Positions 45,569 through 54,300 of a DNA stretch of 64,000 bases are shown here, one piece after another. The DNA is from Streptococcus thermophilus. Its GTDB lineage: Bacteria > Actinomycetota > Actinomycetes > Mycobacteriales > Mycobacteriaceae. The stretch is taken from assembly GCA_900618065.1 (NCBI GenBank), contig UYIL01000003.1:186001-250000 (forward strand). The letters run 5' to 3'. The translations under genes were made by a program, and so were the position numbers. Below the pieces are notes generated by a model. That model made no database searches, was not told where the DNA came from, and saw only the letters and a list, made by a program, of their open reading frames with translations. Every line of letters starts with the position of its first letter. The stretch's first letter is position 1.

Positions 45569-45915
45569 GGAGGTAGATTACCTTTCCCCGACTCAACACA
45601 GCCGGAATCAGAGGTGTCTACCAAACAGGGGTCAGGTCCAAGGAGTGTCCGCAGTGGGTGCAGCGCCAACGGGTGGTTGATTTGCTGGTGGTGCCGTTTT
45701 TCTTTGTGTTGTTGCCGCATAGTGGGCAGCTGGGGCGGTTGGTGGTCATCCTTTAATCCAACCGGTGTGCGGTTAGCACAAATGTGGCCGGAGGTGCGGG
45801 ATGGTGTGGGTAATAGCTTTCGGGGAGCTATTCTTTGGTGATTTGTGGTGTGTGGTCTGGGGTTATGGTGGCATGCGGACACACTTTTCTTTACTTAACC
45901 CTCAAAAGCTGCATA

Positions 45916-45934
45916 TTAGGTTATGCTAAGTTAA
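45916..45934. promoter_or_regulatory. DtxR-type iron box before the MbtH-like gene
   Basis: TTAGGTTATGCTAAGTTAA matches the DtxR consensus TTAGGTTAGCCTAACCTAA at 15 of 19 positions. It lies 87 bases before the first gene of the siderophore cluster, so iron-loaded DtxR should repress the operon. Confidence 0.75.
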
Positions 45935-46020
45935 TTCACGCTTGCTGCACTTGTGCCACCACCTTGGCCAACGCAGCCCATAAACCCGTTATTTCCGCAT
46001 CATGAGACAAGGAGCGCGTG

Positions 46021-46248
46021 TTGTCTAGCAACCCGTTTGATGACGAACAGGGCAGCTTCTTCGCCCTTATCAACGACGAGGGACAGTACTCGTTGTGGCC
46101 TACGTTCGCCGCCGTGCCAGACGGATGGACCGTGGCTCTGGGAGACCCTTCCCGTGGCGTAGACGGCGGGGTATCGCGGGACGAGGCGATGGAGTTCATC
46201 GACCGCGAGTGGACCACCTTGCAACCGGCAGGAAAGTCTCACGCTTAA
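46021..46248 (+). CDS. MbtH-like NRPS accessory protein
   Basis: 75 residues. The family signature is clear: NPFDDEQGSFFALINDEGQY, SLWPTFAAVPDGW and a C-terminal region ending FIDREWTTLQP. MbtH-like proteins bind adenylation domains and enable their folding or activity. TTG at 46021 stands 6 bases after GGAG and is preferred; a GTG one codon earlier is also in frame. It is the first gene of the siderophore cluster and should serve the NRPS encoded downstream. The next gene begins directly after its stop. Confidence 0.93.
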   Translation: MSSNPFDDEQGSFFALINDEGQYSLWPTFAAVPDGWTVALGDPSRGVDGGVSRDEAMEFIDREWTTLQPAGKSHA

Positions 46249-48066
46249 GTGAGTGCCGTACTTCCCACTGCTTTGCCTGGTGAGTCCGCTGCGGAGATTG
46301 GCCGCCTGCTCCGTCGCACCGCAACTCCAGCAATTAGTGCGGTGCTGTTCACTTTCGCCGGTGCCTTGCTCTCTCTGGTGCCCATTTATCTGCTGGCCAG
46401 CGTCATCGATGCGGTAGCCGCCGGTGACGGCAAGTCTGGCGTGCTGAAGGTGATTGTGTGGGCTGCCGTGGCGTGTGTTGGTACTGCCGTTGTCGCTGGC
46501 CTTGCGGAGGCGCTGACGGGTGTGACGATTGCCCAGGTAGTTGCGAAGTTGCGTGAGCGCGCCGTCGCCGCGGTGCTGAATCTGCCTTCCACCACGGTGG
46601 AGTCCCTGGGCCGGGGAGAGGTGCTGGGCCGAGTTGGTGCGGATGTCGCCGCGCTGGTGAGCAGTGCCCGCAAGTCGGTTCCATCGACCCTCAGCGCGCT
46701 GGTGATGGTCGTGGTGGCCAGCGCTGGAATAGCGGGGTTGGATTGGCGCCTCGCGTTGGCGGGGCTGTGCGGGATTCCGTTCTATGCGCTGGGGTTGCGA
46801 TGGTATCTTCCTCGTTCTGCCCCTTTGTATCGACGCCAACGCGAATTAGAAGCCGGTGTCATCGGTTCCTTGCAAGGTTCTATGGAGGGCATTCGTTCGG
46901 TTCGTTCGCATCGGCTGGTGGATAGCCGCCAAGGTCTCACCAGGCGCTACGCGCAGGCTTCGCGGGACGAATCAATCGCTGCGTTTCGTGTGTTTTCCGG
47001 GCTGGTGGCGCGGGAGAACTTCGCGGAGTTCATGGGGTTGTCAGCCCTGTCTGTCGTAGGCTGGTTGCTCTTCCGCGAAGATGCGGTGACGGTGGGCGAG
47101 ATCTCGGCAGCGTTGATTCTGTTCCACCGTCAGTTCGTGCCGATCGGCACGATTCTGTTCACCTTTGATGAACTGCAGCGCAGCGGGGCGGCCTTGGGGC
47201 GCATCGTGGGACTCATTCGCTCCGCGGGTGCGGATACGCCACAGCCGATTGATGACTACTCCTCGCATCGGCAGAGTCCAGCTGTAGAGGTCAAGGGCCT
47301 GAATTATCGGTACGAGGATGGCCCAGAGATCTTGCATGACTTGGCGTTCCACATCCCTGCGGGGTGCACGGTATGCGTGGTCGGCGGATCGGGAGCTGGC
47401 AAGTCCACGGTTGCGGAAATTGTCTCTGGAACCCTCGAGATGGCAGAGCCGGGTGTGATCACCGTTGGGGGGTGCGACGTGGTGGGAATGAGTGCGCAAG
47501 AAAGAAGCTCGATCTTTTGCGTTGCCTCCCAGGAAAACTACGTCTTCGCGATGAGTTTGCGCGATAATCTCCTGCTGGCAGCCGAAGGTGCCAGCGACGC
47601 AGAAATATGGGATGCGCTGCGCCGAACCGGTGCGGAAGATTGGTGCACATCCTTGTCCCATGGCGACAAGCAGGGCTTAGACACAATGCTGGGCGAAGGG
47701 GGCCTGCACGTAGATGCGGTGGCGGCACAGCGTCTGGCGCTGGCCAGGGTGGCATTGTCTCGGGCTGGCGTCGTCATTCTTGACGAATCAACGGCCGAAG
47801 ATGACGGTGACCTCGAGGAAACACAGCAATCACACGAGGCCTTTTCGATGTCCTTGGAGGACGCTGCCCGCGCGGCGATCCGCGGACGGACGGCGATGGT
47901 GATTGCGCACCGGCTCAGCCAAGCAACCTCCGCCGATAGCGTGGTGGTGATGGAGCGCGGGCGCGTGGTGGAAACAGGTACGCACGAGGAGCTGGCAGCA
48001 AGAAACGGAACATATGCCGATATGTGGACCGCCTGGAATGAGCAGGGGAGGCAGGCGCGTGTCTGA
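46249..48066 (+). CDS. ABC exporter half with intact Walker motifs but lost signature
   Basis: 605 residues with a GTG start directly after the MbtH-like stop. Five to six membrane helices (residues 25-300) precede a nucleotide-binding domain. Walker A GGSGAGKST (about residue 380) and Walker B VVILDES (about 511) with the switch His in VIAHRLS are intact. The signature position, normally LSGGQ, reads HVDAVAAQ. It is overlapped by a second ABC protein that has the opposite defects, so the two must form a heterodimer, most likely exporting the siderophore. Confidence 0.9.
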   Translation: MSAVLPTALPGESAAEIGRLLRRTATPAISAVLFTFAGALLSLVPIYLLASVIDAVAAGDGKSGVLKVIVWAAVACVGTAVVAGLAEALTGVTIAQVVAKLRERAVAAVLNLPSTTVESLGRGEVLGRVGADVAALVSSARKSVPSTLSALVMVVVASAGIAGLDWRLALAGLCGIPFYALGLRWYLPRSAPLYRRQRELEAGVIGSLQGSMEGIRSVRSHRLVDSRQGLTRRYAQASRDESIAAFRVFSGLVARENFAEFMGLSALSVVGWLLFREDAVTVGEISAALILFHRQFVPIGTILFTFDELQRSGAALGRIVGLIRSAGADTPQPIDDYSSHRQSPAVEVKGLNYRYEDGPEILHDLAFHIPAGCTVCVVGGSGAGKSTVAEIVSGTLEMAEPGVITVGGCDVVGMSAQERSSIFCVASQENYVFAMSLRDNLLLAAEGASDAEIWDALRRTGAEDWCTSLSHGDKQGLDTMLGEGGLHVDAVAAQRLALARVALSRAGVVILDESTAEDDGDLEETQQSHEAFSMSLEDAARAAIRGRTAMVIAHRLSQATSADSVVVMERGRVVETGTHEELAARNGTYADMWTAWNEQGRQARV

Positions 48067-49786
48067 CAACAAGGTGGTGACGCTGCGCGGGCTGGTCAGA
48101 AAAAATTCTCGCGCGATGGCTCTGAGTGGCTTGTTGCTGAGCATCTACCACGTGGCAGAAGCCATGATTGCGGTGTTACTGGGATGGTTGGCGCACAGTC
48201 TTATCGCTAGCGAGAATGTGTGGCACCTGGTGGGTGGAATCGCAGCCTTAGGCGCTACGCTGGCGACGGTGTCTGTGAGCTGGCAGACAGGGTTCCGGAT
48301 ACTGCAGGCTACGTCGGCTCGGAACGTATGTGAATTGCGGGCAGGCATCACCTCGCAGGTGGTGAGCCATGGTGGGCATTCCGACGATGCGGACAGTCTG
48401 CCTCGCCAGGAATTGCCCACGGTGGTGGGTGAAGACGTGGTGCAGGCGGTAGACATCATCGAAGTGGTCCCGGTGGGGATCAGTGCGCTGGTGGGAGCCA
48501 TTTTCTGCACGATTGTTCTGGCGCTGATTGATCTGCCACTGGGAGTGGTGGTGTTGGTGCTCAGCGCGGTGGTGTTGATAGTCCTGCACCGGCTGTCTCA
48601 GATCATTGAACGCCGCGCGGAGCGGCAACAAACTCTGCTCGCGCGAGTGACCGCGCGCATGACCGACATTCTGCAGGGGCTGCCGGTGATCTCGGGAGTG
48701 GCTGGCGCGCATCCGGCCTACCGTGGATATGCGCGTAAATCTGAAGAGGCGTGTGCGGATGCTCGGAAGCTCGCGTGGGTCAGCGGAGGTTATGAAGCCG
48801 TGGCGATGGGCAGCAATGTGCTGTTGCTGAGTGCGGTGGGCCTGTACGCGGGCTATCGAACCATTTCCGGCGATGTGACGTTGGGGGAGTTGGTCACCGT
48901 GGTGGCGCTGTCACAATTTATCGCGGAGCCGATGCGGCAGTGCAGCAGAATGCCGCGCTTCATTGGATTGGCGAGGGCTTCCGTTCGGAGGCTGCAGCGC
49001 GTGGCGGAAGCTCAGCGGCTGCGTGAGGGGCAGGGCGTGCCATCTGCTCAGATTGGCACGCCTGCCATTTCCATGCGCGGTGGAGACGGTGAGGCCGAAG
49101 GAGACGGCGAGGTCGAGGGATCAGAGCAGGCTTCCGTGGCGTTCGCAGAGGGGCGACTGACGGTGGTGCACTGTTCAGCCGCATGGGCAGATGCTCTGGT
49201 GGATGCGTTGGTCGCGGGGGAGTCGATGGAGCTTGGCTCCCTGACTAGGCCACAAACTCAACAACTGTGGATCCGGGGGCGCGATATTTGCGAGATCTCG
49301 GTAGACGATGTGCGTTCCGCTGTGCTTGCCGAGCCTCGGAAGCCGGCATTGTTTGGGGACACAGTGGGGCAGGCGGTGCTGCGGAGCTCTGGAGAGGGCA
49401 GGGCGGAGGATGCAGTAGACATTCTTAACGCCTTAGGGCTCGATGAACTGGCGCCGGGGGCGGCTCATTCAGCCGGGGTATTGGATCACGAGCTGACCGA
49501 AGGTGCGCGCAATCTTTCCGGTGGTCAGCGGCAGCGGCTGGGATTGGCACGAGCGCTACTGGCTGAGCCGGAGATGTTGGTGATGGTTGATCCGGTCTCG
49601 TCAGTGGATTCAATGACGGGCATGAAAGTGGCGCGTGCGGTGAGAGATATTCGCCGCGGGCGTACCACGGTGGTCCTGTGTGTGGGGAGGGCCTTCCAGT
49701 CGGTAGCCGAGGACGTAGTTGATGTGAAGCCTCTAGCTGGGAGTTTGCGGACGCGGGGTGAGCAATTCCCGCTAGGGGGTTGTTGA
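48059..49786 (+). CDS. ABC exporter half with canonical signature but lost Walker A
   Basis: 575 residues from the GTG at 48059, preceded by AGGGGAGG and overlapping the previous stop by 8 bases. Membrane helices fill residues 20-300. The nucleotide-binding domain keeps the signature NLSGGQRQRLGLARALL (about residue 485), but the P-loop position reads VVHCSAAWADALVDAL and Walker B reads LVMVDPVSS, with Pro for the catalytic Glu. Alone it could not hydrolyse ATP; it supplies the signature to its partner. A small acidic insertion (EAEGDGEVEGSE) precedes the failed P-loop. Confidence 0.9.
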   Translation: MSDNKVVTLRGLVRKNSRAMALSGLLLSIYHVAEAMIAVLLGWLAHSLIASENVWHLVGGIAALGATLATVSVSWQTGFRILQATSARNVCELRAGITSQVVSHGGHSDDADSLPRQELPTVVGEDVVQAVDIIEVVPVGISALVGAIFCTIVLALIDLPLGVVVLVLSAVVLIVLHRLSQIIERRAERQQTLLARVTARMTDILQGLPVISGVAGAHPAYRGYARKSEEACADARKLAWVSGGYEAVAMGSNVLLLSAVGLYAGYRTISGDVTLGELVTVVALSQFIAEPMRQCSRMPRFIGLARASVRRLQRVAEAQRLREGQGVPSAQIGTPAISMRGGDGEAEGDGEVEGSEQASVAFAEGRLTVVHCSAAWADALVDALVAGESMELGSLTRPQTQQLWIRGRDICEISVDDVRSAVLAEPRKPALFGDTVGQAVLRSSGEGRAEDAVDILNALGLDELAPGAAHSAGVLDHELTEGARNLSGGQRQRLGLARALLAEPEMLVMVDPVSSVDSMTGMKVARAVRDIRRGRTTVVLCVGRAFQSVAEDVVDVKPLAGSLRTRGEQFPLGGC

Positions 49787-49796
49787 GCAATAGAAG

Positions 49797-49815
49797 ATAG
49801 GTTAGCCTACCCTTT
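49797..49815. promoter_or_regulatory. DtxR-type iron box before the N-monooxygenase gene
   Basis: ATAGGTTAGCCTACCCTTT matches the DtxR consensus at 15 of 19 positions, with a perfect central GGTTAGCCTA. It lies 51 bases upstream of the monooxygenase start and gives this gene and the NRPS their own iron control. Confidence 0.78.
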
Positions 49816-49865
49816 GCATTGCCTACCCTAAGAAGTTGGTTGGCGCATCCTACAGAGAGGCCATA

Positions 49866-51284
49866 GTGACCATCATCGATCGTCAAGCTCAGACATCCGC
49901 AGAGCGCAGTACCCACGAAAATTCCGTCCGCGACATCGTCGGGATCGGCATCGGCCCCGGAAACCTCGGGCTCGCGGTAGCTATCGAAGAGCAAGCTCCA
50001 GAACTCGATGCACTCTTTGTGGAAGCCCGCCCGGAATTCAACTGGCACCCAGGCATGCTCCTCGAAGGATCCAACATGCAGATCAGCTTCCTTAAAGACC
50101 TGGTTACGGTGCGCAATCCGCAGAGCCGCTTCAGCTTCATCAACTACTTGCATCACAGCGACCGCTTGATTGATTTCATTAACCGCCAAACCTTCACCCC
50201 GGAACGCGTGGAATTCGCCGATTACCTCCGATGGATCGCGGATCACATCACCGTGGACACGCAGTACAACACCACCGTGACGTCCATCGAGACGCTTCCG
50301 GAACTGGCCGCAGACGGAGCTCGTTTTGTGGTGCACGTCCGCAGGAAGTTAGGAAGCGGTGAGTCCGAAGGGCAGCGAGCTCAGCAGTCGGAGTCCATTC
50401 GCTGCCGCAACGTGGTGGTTGCCCGCGGGCTGGAAGCCAAGATGCCTGCGTGGGCAGAGGACAGCTCCTTGGACACCTCGCGCATCTTCCACAACATCGA
50501 TTTGCTCCCGCGCACCAAGAAGCTGCTGAACAGTGGGTGGGATATCCGCCGAGCTTTGGTGATCGGCGCGGGCCAGTCCGCAGCCGAGGCCATCCGGTAC
50601 TTCCACGATTGCCCGCATATCGATACCGTCACGGGCAGCTTGAACAGCTACGGCTTCATCCCCGCCGATGACAGCCCCTTCGCCAATCGGGTGTTCGACC
50701 CGGAGGCCGTTGATGACTTCTTCCATGCGCCCGATGCGATCCGCAACGAGCTGTTGATCCGCCACCGGTACACCAATTACGCCTGCGTGGAATCTGAGCT
50801 CCTCGATGAGCTCCACGACCGTCAGTATCGGGAAAGCGTCACCGGGCGTCAGCGGCTCGATATTCGCCGGACCACGGAGGTGCTCGGTGCGCGTAATTGT
50901 TCCGACGGCAGCGTCGACGTGGACATTCGCCACCGAGTAACCGGAGACGTGGTGACAGAAAACTTTGACGTGGTGGTGTGCGCCACGGGCTTCCGATCTC
51001 GCGGTCTTGCGGGGATTCACGCTGATAGTCACGGCAGTGAAGAATTCACCGTCACTAGGGATTACGGCGCCGTGCTCAATGGCGAGCGCGTGCCAGGACT
51101 CTTCGTGCAGGGAGCAACTGAGGCCACGCATGGACTCGGTTCCACGTTGCTCTCCAACATCGCGACCCGCTCCGGGGAACTGGTGGAGGCCATCACGGGT
51201 CAGCAACGCACGCATCGTGCGCCGGCGGATGAAGATCTCCGCTCCGAGCAACATCGGGATTCTTCGCACCTGATCGCAGGCTGA
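49866..51284 (+). CDS. L-ornithine/L-lysine N-hydroxylase (siderophore N-monooxygenase)
   Basis: 472 residues from the GTG at 49866 (AGAGAGG before it); an upstream GTG in the same frame has no site. FAD-binding GIGIGPGNLGLAVA, the family phrase FNWHPGM, QISFLKDLVTVRNPQSRFSF and the NADPH-binding VIGAGQSAAEA match the SidA/PvdA/IucD family. It hydroxylates the side-chain amine of ornithine or lysine with NADPH and O2. With a formyltransferase in the same cluster and the NRPS pocket codes, ornithine is the expected substrate, as for CchB in coelichelin. Confidence 0.92.
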   Translation: MTIIDRQAQTSAERSTHENSVRDIVGIGIGPGNLGLAVAIEEQAPELDALFVEARPEFNWHPGMLLEGSNMQISFLKDLVTVRNPQSRFSFINYLHHSDRLIDFINRQTFTPERVEFADYLRWIADHITVDTQYNTTVTSIETLPELAADGARFVVHVRRKLGSGESEGQRAQQSESIRCRNVVVARGLEAKMPAWAEDSSLDTSRIFHNIDLLPRTKKLLNSGWDIRRALVIGAGQSAAEAIRYFHDCPHIDTVTGSLNSYGFIPADDSPFANRVFDPEAVDDFFHAPDAIRNELLIRHRYTNYACVESELLDELHDRQYRESVTGRQRLDIRRTTEVLGARNCSDGSVDVDIRHRVTGDVVTENFDVVVCATGFRSRGLAGIHADSHGSEEFTVTRDYGAVLNGERVPGLFVQGATEATHGLGSTLLSNIATRSGELVEAITGQQRTHRAPADEDLRSEQHRDSSHLIAG

Positions 51285-51384
51285 TTTTCCCGAGCCGTGC
51301 TCCGCTTGAGGTTGGCTGACACCTAGCCCGACGTCCGCCATCCGCGTCTGATTCCCTGTTTCCCCATCAACCGAAAGGCTCTTT

Positions 51385-54300
51385 GTGCCCACCCGATCGT
51401 CTGCTCACACTCCGTTTTCCTCTGGCGATACGCTTGCTTCTCGAGATGGCGGCGCCGTCATCGGTCATGGCCGCAGTGAACAGGATCGGATCGCCCAGCA
51501 GCGCATATGGAATGACACGGATCAGGATCGCGATCGCCCGGACCTGATTAGCCTGCTCCTGCAGCATGCGCAGGAGACCCCGGATGCGCTCGCAGTGGTG
51601 GATGACCGGCACAGACTGACCTATGCGCAGCTCGTCGCCCATGCAACTGCTGTAGCGCGAAATTTGCGGGAACACGGTATTGACGCTGGTCAGAGTGTGG
51701 GAATCTCCCTGCCGCGCAGCGCGGAGATGGTGGTGGGTATCGTCGCCACGTTGCTCGCCGGTGGCAGTTTTGTCCCGCTAGACCCCTCGTGGCCGCAGGC
51801 GCGCCGGGAATCCGTCACCCACGATGCCAGCCTGAGCTTCGTACTCACGCCGGACAACTGCGCGCTCACCGAAGACGCGCTATTCGACCTCGATGCCACC
51901 CGCGAGCTGTTCACCCCGCCGTCCACGGACAGCGTTGCGTACGTCATCTTTACCTCTGGCAGCACCGGCCGCCCAAAGGGCGCAATGATCCGCCACGGTG
52001 CGATCGTGGAGCGCTTGCTCTGGCAGCGCGATCAGATCCTGTTCTTCGGCCGCGATGATGCCTCCCTGTTCAAGGCACCGCTGGCCTTTGATATCTCCAT
52101 CAATGAGATCTTCCTGCCGCTGGTTTGCGGGGGCCGCGTGGTGGTGGCCGCGCCGGGCGTGGAGCAAGACCCCCAACGCTTGGCCCGCCTCATCCATCGC
52201 GAGGGCGTGACGTTTGCGTATCTGGTTTCGAGTGTTCTCGACGTCATGCTCAAACAGGCCGAAGGCACGAATCTATTAGACAGCTTGCGGCATGTCTGGT
52301 GTGGCGGAGAGATGCTCACCCAGGCGCTGTTCCGTCGCTTTCGCCAGCAGCTGGCCATCCCGCTGTACCACGGGTACGGGCCAGCGGAAGCTACCATCGG
52401 TGTCTCCCACGTCATCTACCGTGACGACGAGGATCGCCTCAACACGAGCATCGGTGTGGCCAATCCCAACTGTCGGCTCTATGTGCTCGATGAGCACCTG
52501 CGGGTGGTTCCAGACCAAGAAATTGGTGAACTCTATGTGGCCGGATTCCTGCTGGCCAAGGGGTATATCAATGCCCCAGGACTCACGGCCAGCCGCTTTG
52601 TTGCGGATGTGTTTGCGTCGGACGGAACCCGGATGTACCGCACGGGAGACCTGGTGCGCCGGCACAACGACGGCTCGCTGGAATTCGTGGGGCGGGCCGA
52701 TAATCAGGTGAAAATCCGTGGCATGCGTCTGGAGTTGGAGGACGTGGAATCTGCGCTGGTGGGACACCCAGATGTGGAGGCGGCGAGCGTGATTGCTCGG
52801 GAGGGGCGACTGCTGGGCTACGTGACGGTGACTGCGGGCCTCGTGGGTGCTGCGATCCGTAGTTGGTGTGCCGAGGTACTGCCCGAATACATGGTGCCCG
52901 CGATTATCACCGTCATGGATGAGTTGCCGCGGACGGCCAACGGAAAAGTGGATCGGAAGGCACTGCCGGAACCTGATTGGAGCTCGCTCACTGATGCCCC
53001 GGCCGATGCTGAACGTGACGGGGAAACCGTTGCTCTGCTCGCGGAGGCAATGGCTGAAGCATTGGGGGTTAGCGCGGTGGGTGCGGAGACGGACTTCTTC
53101 GATATCGGTGGCGATAGCCTGCGGGCCATCACCCTGGTCTCGGCTCTGGGACGGCGCGGGGTGGAGGTGAGTGTGGGAGATATTTTCTCTGCGCGCACTC
53201 CACAGCAACTGGCTCGGTGCGCCGAAGAGCGCGGAACCTTCGTGCAGGATCCAGACGATGAACCAACCGGTGAGGTGCAGTCGCTGCCGATTCTGCGCTG
53301 GTTCGATTCCATTACTGATCACGTGGACGGCTTCATTCAGTCCGTGGAGTTTTCAGTTCCAGAAGATGTGGATGCGCAGCTGGCCGGGCGAATGGTGGCT
53401 GACGTGCTGCAGGCGCACCCTGCACTGCGGGCCCGTGTGCAGCGGAATCCCTTGCGGCTGGAACTCCCGGAGGAATCTGCCGAAGAAGCGGTGGCGATCC
53501 ACCCCACCACGGACATCGCTGCGCTTTCTGAACTGCTGGATCCGGCAGTCGGAGTGGTGGTAGCGGCTGGGCTGGTGCCCGGAAGATTGCGCCTTGTGGT
53601 GCATCACCTGGTGGTCGATGGCGTGTCATGGAACATTATCGGCGAGGACCTCGCCGCGGCGTATCGCGGGGAACAGCTCGCGCCGGAGCGGACGTCCCTG
53701 CGCCGATGGACGCAGCTGCTGCAACAGGCCGTTGATACTGGCGAATTCGCGGAGGATGCCAATAGTTCCCTGCCCCCATTGCCGAGTGCAGATGAACCTC
53801 TGCGGGACCCGCAGGTGCCAGCGCTTGCTGATAGTCCCGAGAAAGCGCCCACAGTCCGTGAGGAGCGCAGCGTGGTACATGAGGCATCAGTGCAGATCAC
53901 GGACGAATTACTGGGTGCGGTGCCCCACGCTTTCCGCACGGGGGCGAATTCCGTATTGCTTACGGCATTGAGCGTGGCGTTGGCGCGTTGGCGTCGAAAC
54001 AAACAAACATGGACCCTGGTGGAGATGGAGGGGCACGGCCGCGAAACCCGATTCGTACCCGGGCCACAGGGCAGGGAAGCAGACCTTTCACGCACGGTGG
54101 GCTGGTTCACCTGCCTATATCCCATGCTGATCGACCCCACCCGGGCGGCAGTGCAGGAGGCCTCCACAGAGGTCGAGGGCAGCATCGCCCCGCTAGCGCT
54201 GGCACTCAACGCAGTGAAAGACCAGCTCGCGGCCATCCCCGGCAACGGCGTTCCTTACCAGGCCCACACCTGGTTGCATCAGTCCGCGAAGACCCCTCCG

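Larger units (their letters stand above)
44331..45620 (-). mobile_element. IS3-family insertion sequence
   Basis: 1290 bases with orfA and orfB overlapping, bounded by the inverted ends TAGACACC (44331-44338) and GGTGTCTA (45613-45620). Inward of these 8 bases the ends diverge. Clear target duplication was not found, consistent with a deletion of the surrounding IS1249-type transposase gene. Both open frames look intact, so the element may still move. Confidence 0.8.
43951..45884 (-). pseudogene. IS1249-family element remnant, transposase gene interrupted and incomplete
   Basis: The N-terminal piece (45621-45749) reads MTTNRPSCPLCGNNTKKNGT and on to TTRWRCTHCGHSLDL, a zinc-ribbon start typical of IS1249-family transposases. 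The C-terminal piece (43979-44330, 117 codons) contains DVSRIKSTTNSLEGGINAQL and RRMLEWWLYLK. An IS3-family element sits between them. The two pieces total about 160 residues, far below the roughly 390 expected, so the middle of the gene was lost as well as interrupted. Possible outer ends share GTGTGTC at 43951-43957 and 45878-45884 (inverted). Confidence 0.7.

Noticed and set aside
51309..51330. Fourth iron box just before the NRPS gene
   Set aside because: TGAGGTTGGCTGACACCTA resembles the DtxR consensus only in its left half; the right half is out of register.
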